Below are positions 1 to 7,959 of a DNA stretch of 39,713 nt, in pieces. Positions within the stretch are counted from its first letter, which is position 1; each line of letters begins with the position of its first letter. The DNA is from Oscillospiraceae bacterium (GTDB taxonomy: Bacteria; Bacillota; Clostridia; Oscillospirales; Ruminococcaceae), in contig JALEJO010000142.1 in NCBI GenBank assembly GCA_022769365.1, positions 1 to 39,713 on the forward strand, in the 5' to 3' direction. Both the position numbers and the translations under genes were made by a program. A model generated the notes under the pieces. The model was given only the letters and a program-made list of their open reading frames with translations. It was not told the origin of the DNA and searched no databases.

Positions 1-431
1 CTATATCTCAGGTAAAAAATAAGAAAGAAACTGCTGAAAAAAAAGTTGCAGCTGAAGTTAAAGCCGAAGTAACAGAAAAGATTGATGAAGTAAAAAAAGC
101 AGTTACAAAAAAGCCATCGACAGCCAAAAAAACGGCAGCTAAGACAAAAAAGCCTGCCGCTGAAAAGATTGTTGAAGAAGTCAAGGAAGTTATAGAAGAA
201 AAAACAGCCGCAGTTAAGAAAACAGCTGTCAAAAAAACAGCAGATGTTTTTATTGAGTATGGCGGTAAGCAAATAAAAACAGCTGACCTTATAGAAAGAG
301 CAAAGGCTGATTTTGCAGCAGCAGGAAATAAGAAAACTGATGCAAAAGATGTTAAGGTTTATGTAAAACCTGAAGAATCTAAGGCTTACTATGTTATAAA
401 CGGCAATTTTACAGGGAATTTTGAAGTTTAA
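1..431 (+). CDS. DUF6465 family protein, C-terminal part (5' end outside window)
   Basis: The reading frame is open from the window edge (first full codon at 3) to TAA at 429-431, giving about 142 residues. The first two thirds is low-complexity and rich in Lys, Ala, Glu and Thr, with runs such as KKTAAKTKKPAAEK that resemble histone H1-like tails. The last 60 residues form a compact domain, FIEYGGKQIKTADLIERAK through VYVKPEESKAYYVING. That pattern matches the small Firmicutes family DUF6465, whose function is not known. The basic tail could bind nucleic acid or polyphosphate, but this is only inference. Two hairpin terminators follow. The start codon is outside the window. Confidence 0.7.
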   Translation, partial: ISQVKNKKETAEKKVAAEVKAEVTEKIDEVKKAVTKKPSTAKKTAAKTKKPAAEKIVEEVKEVIEEKTAAVKKTAVKKTADVFIEYGGKQIKTADLIERAKADFAAAGNKKTDAKDVKVYVKPEESKAYYVINGNFTGNFEV

Positions 432-449
432 TTAAATTTGAATAATCAA

Positions 450-486
450 GGCTGAAATTGTATTTTTACAGTTTCAGTCTTTTTTT
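450..486 (+). terminator. Rho-independent terminator of the DUF6465 gene
   Basis: An 11-bp stem, GGCTGAAATTG at 450-460 against CAGTTTCAGTC at 469-479 with G-T wobbles, is followed by a T run at 480-486. It starts 19 bases after the stop codon. Confidence 0.75.
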
Positions 487-511
487 ATTTTGTATTTTTA
501 AAAATAAGAAA

Positions 512-536
512 AGCGGCTGAAATCAGCCGCTTTTTT
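512..536. terminator. Bidirectional terminator between DUF6465 gene and ptsH
   Basis: AGCGGCTGA and TCAGCCGCT form a perfect 9-bp stem at 512-531 with a two-base spacer. T runs flank it on the plus side, and A runs on the other side give T runs on the minus strand. It sits between convergent genes and probably ends the fructose operon transcript as well. Confidence 0.8.
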
Positions 537-581
537 AGAATAAGGTATTTTAATAATTTGGATAGGATTAGTTAAGAGCTT

Positions 582-848
582 TTATTCGCCGAAGCCTGAC
601 TTGAATAATTCAACGATTTCGTTTAAAACATTCTGTTCATCTTCGCCATCGCAAACAATTTCAACTTCACAGCCTTTTTTCATACATGCAGCCATTATCT
701 GCATAGGTGCTTTAGCTTTTACTGTTTTGCCGTTTGCGTTAAGAGTTACTTCGCATCCTGCGTGCTGCTTTACAGCCTTTGCGAGTATTCCTGCCGGTCT
801 CATGTGAAGACCCTGTTCATTTACTACTGTTACTTTTTCTGAAACCAT
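582..848 (-). CDS. ptsH: HPr-like phosphocarrier protein of the fructose operon
   Basis: This 88-residue protein has the usual HPr length. HPr passes phosphate from enzyme I to EIIA domains through an active-site histidine, here His15 in NEQGLHMRPAG, so the PTS transfer role looks intact. The regulatory region differs from canonical Gram-positive HPr. Where those proteins have K-S46-I-M-G, this one has KAPMQ, with Ala47 at the serine position and Pro next to it. HPr kinase could therefore not phosphorylate it in the usual way, and CcpA corepression through P-Ser-HPr would not be expected. The gene follows fruA by 46 bases on the same strand with an AAAGGAG ribosome site, so it is probably the last gene of the fruRKA operon and may be a dedicated fructose phosphocarrier. 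Confidence 0.9.
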   Translation of the reverse strand: MVSEKVTVVNEQGLHMRPAGILAKAVKQHAGCEVTLNANGKTVKAKAPMQIMAACMKKGCEVEIVCDGEDEQNVLNEIVELFKSGFGE

Positions 849-894
849 TTTAATTTACTCCTTTTTACTTTTAAAAATTTTTTTGATTTATTAC

Positions 895-2937
895 TTACTC
901 AACAACTTTCTTCTTTAATAATCCAAGAAGAAGAGCTGTTATTACTGAACCTATAAGCCATGCGACAATGTACATAAATGGATTTCCTACTGTTGCAAAT
1001 ACGAAGATACCGCCATGAGGTGCCATAAGTGTGCATTTGAAGCCTGCTGAGATACCACCTGCAACTGCTGCACCAACCATTGTGCAAGGGATAACATGAA
1101 GCGGATCTGCTGCTGCGAATGGAATTGCACCTTCTGTGATGAATGAACAACCCATTACAACGTTTGAAACTGCTGAGTTTCTTTCTGCCTTTGTAAACTT
1201 CTTAGGGAAGATAAAGTTTGCAAGTGCAATTCCAAGAGGTGGAACCATACCGCCTACCATAACAGCTGCCATTGAAATGTAGCAAGCCTGAACGGCAGGG
1301 TCTGTATTTGTGAGTCCCTGATTAAGAAGGTCGTTTGCAGTTGTGAGCATTCCTGTTCCGAATACATATGCTGCCTTATTAATCGGACCGCCCATATCAA
1401 TTGCCATCATTGCACCAAGAATAACTCCGAGTAATACAAGTAAGTTATTGTTTGCAAGTGCTGAAAGCATATTGCTTAAACCTGTGTTTATAAGACCAAT
1501 GATAGGGTTGAAAATGAATATCATAAGAACACTTATGATGAATATACCAACAAGTGGATAAATAAGTGTAGGTTTAATTCCTTCAAGTGATTTAGGAAAT
1601 TTAGCACATATTTTCTTTAAAAGAAGAATTATGAAACCTGCAACAAAACCTGCTGCAATACCGCCAAGGAATCCTGAAACTGTATTACCTGACGTTTCAC
1701 TGACAAATCCAAATCTTTCAAGGAATCCAGAAAAACCTGTGAGATTATCGTTTGCCCATATATAACTTGCTATTTTTGCGTTACCTGTTGAAGCAAGCAT
1801 ACCGCCTGTGAAACCAACGGCAAGTCCCGGCAAATCGGCTATTGAATAAGCTATGAAACCGGCAAGAACAGGAACCATAAGGTTCATTGAAAGACCGCCT
1901 GCATATTTGAAGAACGCCGAGAGAGGTGTCATTGTACCGAAGTTTGCACCGCCTGTTGAACCATATCCGCATATTGTGTCAATCAGGAATGCTATTGCAA
2001 CCATTATACCGCCGCCAATTACAAACGGAAGCATATGTGAAACACCACTCATAAGATGTTTATATATCTGACTGCCTATACTTTGTTTTTCAGCAGGTGT
2101 TGAACTTGATACATTATCTTCGTGATGAATAGGTGCTTTCTTGTCGATAATTTCGTTTATAAGTTCTTCAGGTCTGTGTATTCCTTCTGCAACCTTTACA
2201 AAAAGAACAGGTTTACCATTGAATCTTGCTGTTTTAACTTTTTTATCTGCTGCAACAATAATACCATCACAATTTGCAATTTCTTCATCTGTGAGAATAT
2301 TTTTAGCACCGCCTGAACCGTTTGTTTCAACTTTAATCGTTATTCCCATTTTCTTTCCGGCTTTTTCAAGTGCTTCAGCCGCCATATAAGTATGTGCTAT
2401 ACCTGTAGGACATGCTGTTACGGCGAGCACTCTTATAACACCATCAGATGTGCTTACTTCCGCTTTTCCTTCTTCAGGATATTTTTCTTTTTCCATATCA
2501 TCTATGGCTTTAAGAAATTCATCTTTATCCTTTGCTGAAAGAAGTTTTGCTCTGAAATCTTCATCCATAAGTATTGTCATAAGTCTTGCAAGTACTTCAA
2601 GATGAACATCACCGTTATTAGGTGCTGCAATCATAAAAAGTATGTTTGACGGTTCGTCGTCCATTGAATCATAATCAACGCCATCAGGAACTGTCATTGC
2701 TGCAAGTGAAGGAGCTTTTACAGCATCACTTTTAGCGTGTGGAATTGCAATACCTTCGCCAACGGCTGTTGAACTCATTTCTTCTCTTGCGAGAATACCC
2801 TTTTTATACTTTTCTCTGTCGGCTATTTTTCCGCCTTTTACCTGAAGTTCAATAAGCATATCTATTGCTTCAGATTTTGTTTTTGGAGAAGCATTAAGTG
2901 TTATACTCCTCTTGTCAAGTAAATCAACTATACGCAT
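895..2937 (-). CDS. fruA: PTS fructose transporter EIIABC
   Basis: This 680-residue enzyme II imports fructose and phosphorylates it to fructose 1-phosphate. Three domains lie in order. EIIA is about residues 1-150, with active His67 in GIAIPHAKS. EIIB is about 168-268, with phospho-Cys176 in VTACPTGIAHTYMAAEAL. The membrane EIIC is about 285-680, with many hydrophobic segments and conserved GGP and PHGG motifs. The single-chain A-B-C order is common in Firmicutes FruA. It lies 45 bases downstream of fruK, whose enzyme uses the transported product, and upstream of the operon HPr. The start ATG at 2935-2937 is preceded by a GGAGGTAAT ribosome site. Confidence 0.95.
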   Translation of the reverse strand: MRIVDLLDKRSITLNASPKTKSEAIDMLIELQVKGGKIADREKYKKGILAREEMSSTAVGEGIAIPHAKSDAVKAPSLAAMTVPDGVDYDSMDDEPSNILFMIAAPNNGDVHLEVLARLMTILMDEDFRAKLLSAKDKDEFLKAIDDMEKEKYPEEGKAEVSTSDGVIRVLAVTACPTGIAHTYMAAEALEKAGKKMGITIKVETNGSGGAKNILTDEEIANCDGIIVAADKKVKTARFNGKPVLFVKVAEGIHRPEELINEIIDKKAPIHHEDNVSSSTPAEKQSIGSQIYKHLMSGVSHMLPFVIGGGIMVAIAFLIDTICGYGSTGGANFGTMTPLSAFFKYAGGLSMNLMVPVLAGFIAYSIADLPGLAVGFTGGMLASTGNAKIASYIWANDNLTGFSGFLERFGFVSETSGNTVSGFLGGIAAGFVAGFIILLLKKICAKFPKSLEGIKPTLIYPLVGIFIISVLMIFIFNPIIGLINTGLSNMLSALANNNLLVLLGVILGAMMAIDMGGPINKAAYVFGTGMLTTANDLLNQGLTNTDPAVQACYISMAAVMVGGMVPPLGIALANFIFPKKFTKAERNSAVSNVVMGCSFITEGAIPFAAADPLHVIPCTMVGAAVAGGISAGFKCTLMAPHGGIFVFATVGNPFMYIVAWLIGSVITALLLGLLKKKVVE

Positions 2938-2982
2938 AATTCATTACCTCCAATTTTAAATATTTTTATTTTATCAGACTTT

Positions 2983-3882
2983 TTATAACTGTTCGAGAAG
3001 TCTGAATATTTCGTCCTTTGTGGCAAGTCCGTCTGAGAATGCTGTTGCACCGCCTGATGCAGTTCCAAGTTTAAGGGCATATTCATAATCGCCATCAACG
3101 GAACCTGCAACAAATCCTGCAACCATTGAATCGCCTGCACCGACTGAATTTTTAACTTTTCCCTTGCATACTCCGCAAGTGTGAACATTGTCGTCTTTGT
3201 CAATCAGAATCGCACCATCTCCGGCCATAGATATGAGAACATTTACTGCTCCCATATCTTTCAGCCTTCGTGCATATTTTATTATTTCCTCATTTGTTTT
3301 AAGTTCAACACCAAACATTTCTCCAAGTTCATGGTTATTCGGCTTGATGAGAAACGGCTTGAATTTTAAAACTTTAAGGAGAAGGTCTTTCGTTGCATCA
3401 ACAACTATTTTAATATCTTTTGAAGAGATATATTCAAGAATTTTTTCGTATATATCAGATGGGAGAGTGTTAGGAATGCTTCCTGCAAGAATAAGTGTAT
3501 CTCCATTTTCAAGTTTATCAAGTTTTGAATAAAGTTCTTTTATTGCTTCATCTGTTATAACAGGTCCTTGACCGTTTAATTCAGTTTCTTCTGAAGATTT
3601 TATTTTAACATTTATTCTTGAGAAACCTTTTTCAAGATGAACAAAATCAGTTTCAATTCCTTTTGTTTTTATTCCGTCTTCAATTGCTTTTCCTGTAAAC
3701 CCTGCAACAAAACCAAGTGCTTTTGATTTTATACCAAGTTCAGAAAGAACCCACGAAACATTTATTCCTTTTCCGCCAAAATATATTTCTTCTTTTGATG
3801 ATCTGTTTACACTTCCTGTTTTCATATCATCTGTATGAACTACATAGTCAATTGCGGGATTGAATGTTACTGTATAAATCAT
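2983..3882 (-). CDS. fruK: 1-phosphofructokinase
   Basis: This 299-residue PfkB-family kinase phosphorylates fructose 1-phosphate to fructose 1,6-bisphosphate, feeding PTS-imported fructose into glycolysis. The N-terminal MIYTVTFNPAID and GGKGIN (residues 36-41) form the sugar site. GAGDSM near residues 248-253 carries the catalytic Asp251 and the anion hole. Its start codon overlaps the fruR stop in an ATGA arrangement, indicating translational coupling with the repressor. The context with fruR and fruA supports 1-phosphofructokinase over tagatose-6-phosphate kinase. Confidence 0.93.
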   Translation of the reverse strand: MIYTVTFNPAIDYVVHTDDMKTGSVNRSSKEEIYFGGKGINVSWVLSELGIKSKALGFVAGFTGKAIEDGIKTKGIETDFVHLEKGFSRINVKIKSSEETELNGQGPVITDEAIKELYSKLDKLENGDTLILAGSIPNTLPSDIYEKILEYISSKDIKIVVDATKDLLLKVLKFKPFLIKPNNHELGEMFGVELKTNEEIIKYARRLKDMGAVNVLISMAGDGAILIDKDDNVHTCGVCKGKVKNSVGAGDSMVAGFVAGSVDGDYEYALKLGTASGGATAFSDGLATKDEIFRLLEQL

Positions 3883-4628
3883 TTAAAAACCTCCTTTATA
3901 TCTGCATCGGATAATAAACTCATATCAGAAAGTCTGTCGGTTATTATTTTGCCAACATTAAGCGGTGCAAATCTTACTGATGTTATTTTATCAAATTTTG
4001 AATGATCTGCAAGAATGAAAACATCTCTGCTTCTTTCAATGGCAGCTCTTTTTACAGCCGCTTCATTTGTATCAGGTGTTGTTAAACCACCTGATTTTGA
4101 AACTCCGTTTACACCCATAAAACATTTTGTGAAATTAAAATTTTGAAGAGAGTTTACACATTCAGCACCTATAACAGATTCGGTTGATGCTTTGATTTCC
4201 CCTGACGGTATAAAAACTTTAAAACCTTGTAATGCAAGTTTTTTTGCATTTATAAATCCGTTTGTAACGCACGTCACATTTTTACATTTAAGAAAACCAA
4301 TCATCTTTTCTGTTGTTGTTCCTGCATCAATGTAAATAAAATCGTTTTCATTTACAAGGGAAGCAGCATATTGTGCAATGGCTGTTTTTTCTTCAATGAA
4401 TAAAACTTCTTTTTCTTCAACAGTATGTTCTGTCAATGAAAAATTGTCATTCAGTGCAACAGCACCGCCGTGAACTTTTTTAAGCATACCGCTTTCGTTT
4501 AGTGCATTTAAATCTCTTCGTATTGTTGATTCGGAAGTATTCAGGGCAGAACATAAATCTTGTATTCTTGCACTTCCGTTACTGTTTACTATTTCAAGTA
4601 TTAATGAATATCTTTTTTCTGTAAGCAA
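3879..4628 (-). CDS. fruR: DeoR-family transcriptional regulator of the fructose operon
   Basis: This 249-residue DeoR-type regulator has an N-terminal winged helix-turn-helix (about residues 6-55, with SESTIRRDLNALNESG and the family KKVHGGAV ending). A C-terminal sugar-phosphate sensing domain follows, with a YIDAGTTTEK ribose-isomerase-like loop. Regulators in this position usually respond to fructose 1-phosphate. No ATG fits the frame. A TTG start at 4626-4628 is preceded by AAGGTGAT at a good distance, so TTG is the chosen start. It is the first gene of the operon, directly downstream of a strong promoter flanked by tandem 10-bp repeats that are probably its own operator. Confidence 0.9.
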   Translation of the reverse strand: MLTEKRYSLILEIVNSNGSARIQDLCSALNTSESTIRRDLNALNESGMLKKVHGGAVALNDNFSLTEHTVEEKEVLFIEEKTAIAQYAASLVNENDFIYIDAGTTTEKMIGFLKCKNVTCVTNGFINAKKLALQGFKVFIPSGEIKASTESVIGAECVNSLQNFNFTKCFMGVNGVSKSGGLTTPDTNEAAVKRAAIERSRDVFILADHSKFDKITSVRFAPLNVGKIITDRLSDMSLLSDADIKEVFK

Positions 4629-4681
4629 TATATATCACCTTCGTAATGTGTTTTAAATTGTTATTTCCTTTTGTTGTATGC

Positions 4682-4710
4682 ATTATACCATAACGTTTTT
4701 CAAAAATCAA
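4682..4710 (-). promoter_or_regulatory. Sigma-A promoter of fruRKA-ptsH
   Basis: On the minus strand, TTGATT (4705-4710) and TATAAT (4682-4687) are separated by exactly 17 bases, with an extended TGG before the -10. Transcription would start about 50 bases upstream of the fruR TTG. Confidence 0.8.
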
Positions 4711-4727
4711 GAGCAAAACGCCAAAAA

Positions 4728-4747
4728 CATTCAAAATCATTCAAAAA
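4728..4747 (-). promoter_or_regulatory. Tandem 10-bp repeats, candidate FruR operator
   Basis: Two adjacent copies, CATTCAAAAT and CATTCAAAAA (plus-strand reading), lie just upstream of the fruR -35 box, with a partial third copy CCAAAAA before them. DeoR-family regulators commonly bind short direct repeats. Assignment to FruR is inferred from position. Confidence 0.5.
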
Positions 4748-4816
4748 CTGTAGATTTGAATAATAAAATTATTCATAATTTGTGTAATATGCATAATTTA
4801 ACTTTGTTAATACTAA

Positions 4817-4849
4817 TGAAAGATACAGAATTAATTTCTACATCTTTCA
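4817..4849. repeat. 33-bp interrupted palindrome of unknown role
   Basis: TGAAAGAT at 4817-4824 pairs with ATCTTTCA at 4842-4849, and AGAA with TTCT inside, separated by a two-base mismatch. No T run follows on either side, so it is not a standard terminator. It could be an operator for a dimeric regulator acting on the fru promoter about 110 bases away. Confidence 0.4.
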
Positions 4850-4881
4850 AAACCAGTCATTTATAATTAAAACAAACAAAA

Positions 4882-4916
4882 AAACAGCCAAATATTTCTA
4901 CTTGACTGTTTCAGTA
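4882..4916 (-). terminator. Terminator of cysK
   Basis: On the minus strand AAACAGTCAA pairs with TTGGCTGTTT (plus 4882-4891 and 4902-4911) and is followed by a run of seven or more T. It lies about 40 bases after the cysK stop. Confidence 0.8.
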
Positions 4917-4948
4917 TAATGATATCAAATTTTGGAGAAAACTTTAAA

Positions 4949-5875
4949 TTATGAGAAGAGAGGAGTTGAAAGGTATCTGTCGCCTGTATCAGGGAGAAGA
5001 ACAACGATTGTTTTACCCTTGTTTTCAGGTCTCTTTGCAAGTTCAAGTCCTGCCCATGTTGCAGCACCTGCTGAGATACCAACAAGAAGTCCTTCGTTCT
5101 TTGCAATTTCTTTACCGATTGCAAAAGCATCTTCATTTGCAACTGTGATTATTTCATCATAAATCTTTGTGTTAAGAGTTTCAGGAACGAAACCTGCACC
5201 GATACCCTGAATTTTGTGAGGACCGCTTACGCCCTTTGAAAGAACAGGTGATGTTTCAGGTTCAACTGCAACTATCTTAACATTAGGATTCTGTGACTTG
5301 AGGTATTCACCAACACCGCTGAGTGTTCCGCCAGTACCAACACCTGCAACAAAGATGTCAACTTTTCCGTCTGTGTCGTTCCAGATTTCAACACCTGTTG
5401 TTTTCTTGTGCATTTCAGGGTTAGCAGGGTTTGTGAACTGTGATGGGATAAAGCTGTTTGGAATTTCCTTTGCAAGTTCATCAGCCTTTGCAATAGCACC
5501 CTTCATACCCTTTGCACCTTCTGTAAGAACGAGTTCAGCACCATAAGCTTTAAGAAGGTTACGACGTTCAACGCTCATTGTTTCAGGCATTGTAAGAATT
5601 ATTCTGTAGCCCTTTGAAGCTGCAACTGCTGCAAGACCGATACCTGTGTTACCACTTGTTGGTTCAATGATAACGCTGTCTGATTTAAGAATTCCCTTTG
5701 CTTCAGCGTCTTCAATCATTGCCTTTGCAATTCTGTCTTTAACGCTTCCTGATGGGTTTAAATATTCGAGTTTTCCAAGAAGAGTAGCTTCAACGTTGTG
5801 AGCTTTTTCTGTGTTAGTGAGTTCAAGTAATGGTGTTCCGCCTACGAGTTCTGTGATTGACTTAAAAATTTTCAT
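4949..5875 (-). CDS. cysK: Cysteine synthase A (O-acetylserine sulfhydrylase)
   Basis: This 308-residue PLP enzyme makes cysteine from O-acetylserine and sulfide. The Schiff-base Lys46 lies in NPSGSVKDR. The substrate loop EPTSGNTG follows near residues 70-77, and the PLP phosphate loop GVGTGGT is near residues 175-181. The length and the SPVLSKG and GIGAGFVP motifs favour CysK over the longer cystathionine beta-synthases. It is a single-gene unit with its own promoter and terminator. Its promoter overlaps an inverted repeat of the Rrf2 type, consistent with sulfur-dependent repression. Confidence 0.95.
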   Translation of the reverse strand: MKIFKSITELVGGTPLLELTNTEKAHNVEATLLGKLEYLNPSGSVKDRIAKAMIEDAEAKGILKSDSVIIEPTSGNTGIGLAAVAASKGYRIILTMPETMSVERRNLLKAYGAELVLTEGAKGMKGAIAKADELAKEIPNSFIPSQFTNPANPEMHKKTTGVEIWNDTDGKVDIFVAGVGTGGTLSGVGEYLKSQNPNVKIVAVEPETSPVLSKGVSGPHKIQGIGAGFVPETLNTKIYDEIITVANEDAFAIGKEIAKNEGLLVGISAGAATWAGLELAKRPENKGKTIVVLLPDTGDRYLSTPLFS

Positions 5876-5942
5876 TGTATTTTACTCCTTAAAAAATAAT
5901 ATTTTTGTGAGGGCTTTATCTGCTCTTCACTTTACGATATGT

Positions 5943-5971
5943 ATTATACCACTAATATCCTATAATGTCAA
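5943..5971 (-). promoter_or_regulatory. Sigma-A promoter of cysK
   Basis: On the minus strand a perfect TTGACA (5966-5971) and a perfect TATAAT (5943-5948) are separated by 17 bases, with an extended TGG. Such a strong promoter would need a repressor to be controllable. Confidence 0.85.
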
Positions 5972-5988
5972 TAGGAATTTAGGATATT
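5954..5988. promoter_or_regulatory. Nested inverted repeats over the cysK -35 box, candidate CymR/Rrf2 operator
   Basis: CCTAT (5959-5963) and ATAGG (5971-5975) form an inner repeat that overlaps the -35 box. AATATCC (5954-5960) and GGATATT (5982-5988) form an outer one. The geometry resembles sites of Rrf2-family cysteine regulators such as CymR. The regulator itself is not in this window, so the name is inference. Confidence 0.45.
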
Positions 5989-6143
5989 TTTTAATCTTTG
6001 TAAACTATATACAAAATTATAAACATTATTATGGTTAGTATAACAAAATTACACTTAATTTAAGGTTATTTTAAGCTAATAGTTGTATAATATAATAGGG
6101 TAGTTTTGGATTTATCTATTATATTATAAAGGAGAAGATATTG

Positions 6144-7427
6144 ATGAATCGAAAAATTAAAGCTGTTGCGGCTGCTTTATCCTGTGTGATTGCAGCTTCT
6201 TCCGCTTCAGTGTTTACTGAAAGTATTTCAGCAGAAAAAGTTCAGTATGGTTATCATGGAGATGTTACTCTGGATGCAGAAGTTAATATTTCTGATGTTG
6301 TGGCACTTCAGAAGTTCCTTTTAAAAGAAGGGGATTTGAATGGCGAAGTTGCATATCTTTTTGCAGATATGAACGATGACAAAAGAATAAATGTTATCGA
6401 CCTTGCACTTCTTAAATCAACTGTTATAGGAGAACTTCCGCTTTCGTGGGTTTATCGTGAAGTTGAAACACCTTCTAATACCGAAGTTTCAACAGAAACA
6501 ACAGTTCCGACTGAACCATCTACAGAAACAACTTCCGAACCTGAAACAGAAACTTCAACAGAACCAACAAAAGAAATAACACTTGCCGATATGCCTTCCG
6601 AATATAAAACACCAATGGAGTGGATCTGGAATACAAGAATAATGGGTGAAGATTCGCTTGGAATAAAGGGCAAAAGATATAATACTTTATTTGATCAAAT
6701 ATATAAGGGTAACGGAACAATAAATTATGTTGTAAGGTGGCAGTCAAGAAAGACGGTTACATATGAGCAGCGTCAGCAGTTTGAAAAGCTTGCAAGTGAT
6801 TCAATAAATGCATGGAATGATTATCTAAAAGGATACGACGGCTGGAAATATGACCATATAAATGTTAAAGTTGTTGGCTGGGCTGTCATAGATAAAAATT
6901 CACTTCTTGATTTACATGATGATGAAAAAGTATTTACTGATATACAGCCTTACGATTCATCGGGCGATACATCAAACGGAGTTGAAACAATACCTGATGT
7001 TCTTCCGCTTGCACCTGAAACATTAAATAAATTCAATTATTTTGGAGAACAGAATCACGACTATTCTTCTGCAATTTCACAGTATGGAATGCAGCCTTTC
7101 AATATGTATCTTTGGGCAACACAAGGATTTCCAAGTATTGGTGGTTGCGGAGGCGACTGGGGACAGCGTTTATCTGATGATGCATATCTTAATATGCTCG
7201 GCGGTTCAAATTTCCATGTTCTTGTTCATGAAATAGGACATGGTTTTGGTATAACAGACTTTTATGGTGGAGAAGGCGAGTCAAACGGTTTCCCTCCGGG
7301 AGGATTCCCAGGCAATGGTTCATCAATAATGATGGCAGGTTCTTCAATGGAAATAACTGATTTTGATGCATGGATGCTTCGTTATATGTGGAGTCAGATT
7401 AAAGATGAAACAGGAAGATTTAATTAA
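6144..7427 (+). CDS. Secreted dockerin-bearing zinc metallopeptidase-like protein
   Basis: This 427-residue protein starts with a signal peptide (about residues 1-30). A type I dockerin follows directly at residues 39-97, with two Ca2+ loops (GDVTLDAEVNISD and ADMNDDKRINVID). A Thr/Glu/Pro-rich linker spans 105-148, and a catalytic-looking domain spans about 150-427. HEIGHGFGITD at 362-372 is an HExxHxxGxxD zinc site of metzincin type, and SSIMMAG near 393-399 may be the Met-turn. The dockerin suggests docking onto a cohesin scaffold outside the cell. The substrate cannot be told from sequence. An AAAGGAG site precedes TTG at 6141 and ATG at 6144; ATG is chosen. The likely -10 is at 6086-6096 but its -35 is weak. 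Confidence 0.8.
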   Translation: MNRKIKAVAAALSCVIAASSASVFTESISAEKVQYGYHGDVTLDAEVNISDVVALQKFLLKEGDLNGEVAYLFADMNDDKRINVIDLALLKSTVIGELPLSWVYREVETPSNTEVSTETTVPTEPSTETTSEPETETSTEPTKEITLADMPSEYKTPMEWIWNTRIMGEDSLGIKGKRYNTLFDQIYKGNGTINYVVRWQSRKTVTYEQRQQFEKLASDSINAWNDYLKGYDGWKYDHINVKVVGWAVIDKNSLLDLHDDEKVFTDIQPYDSSGDTSNGVETIPDVLPLAPETLNKFNYFGEQNHDYSSAISQYGMQPFNMYLWATQGFPSIGGCGGDWGQRLSDDAYLNMLGGSNFHVLVHEIGHGFGITDFYGGEGESNGFPPGGFPGNGSSIMMAGSSMEITDFDAWMLRYMWSQIKDETGRFN

Positions 7428-7469
7428 TATACATTAACGCAAAAAAATAATTTGTTGAAAGGAAAGACA

Positions 7470-7751
7470 ATGATACACCATATAATTGTTAAGTGGAATG
7501 ATAAAGTTGATAAACAGGATTTATCACAAAAAGTAAAAGAATTATTTGCAAATGCTGTTAATGTGTCGGGAGTTAATAAAGTTGAAATAAAGGATAATGT
7601 AACCCCACGTGATAACAGGTATGATATAATGATTGCCATTCATATGAATTCTGATGCACTTTGCACTTGGGATAACAGTGAACTTCATAAAAAATGGAAA
7701 GCTGAATACGGCAATATGATTGAAAAGAAATGTATTTTTGATTGTGAGTAA
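7470..7751 (+). CDS. Dabb (stress-responsive alpha/beta barrel) domain protein
   Basis: This is a 93-residue protein. It begins MIHHIIVKWND, the typical first strand of the Dabb fold, which forms dimeric ferredoxin-like barrels. Biochemical roles of bacterial members are mostly unknown. An in-frame TTG lies 18 bases earlier, but the AAAGGAAAG site at 7458-7466 fits the ATG at 7470 and the family N-terminus starts there. It follows the dockerin protein by 42 bases and ends at a strong terminator, so the two may share a transcript, though no functional link is evident. Confidence 0.8.
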   Translation: MIHHIIVKWNDKVDKQDLSQKVKELFANAVNVSGVNKVEIKDNVTPRDNRYDIMIAIHMNSDALCTWDNSELHKKWKAEYGNMIEKKCIFDCE

Positions 7752-7807
7752 AATCAAAATAATGATTTTATTGAATCAGAATCAATTTAATACACATTAT
7801 ATTTATA

Positions 7808-7841
7808 AAAGGATTGTGTAAAAACAGTCCTTTTTGTTTTT
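7808..7841 (+). terminator. Terminator after the Dabb gene
   Basis: AAAGGATTG (7808-7816) pairs with CAGTCCTTT (7825-7833) around an eight-base loop and is followed by a long T-rich run. Confidence 0.8.
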
Positions 7842-7869
7842 TTGAAATAAAAAAATAATTTAAAAATAC

Positions 7870-7898
7870 TTGATTATATAAAAATAATGTGATATAAT
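7870..7898 (+). promoter_or_regulatory. Sigma-A promoter of the reductase-acetyltransferase gene
   Basis: TTGATT (7870-7875) and TATAAT (7893-7898) are separated by 17 bases with TGA before the -10. The start codon lies about 55 bases downstream of the expected transcription start. Confidence 0.75.
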
Positions 7899-7959
7899 CA
7901 TACGTGATTTATTATGTTTGACTTTAAAGCCTTAATTACTTAAAAGCGGAGGTTTTACT

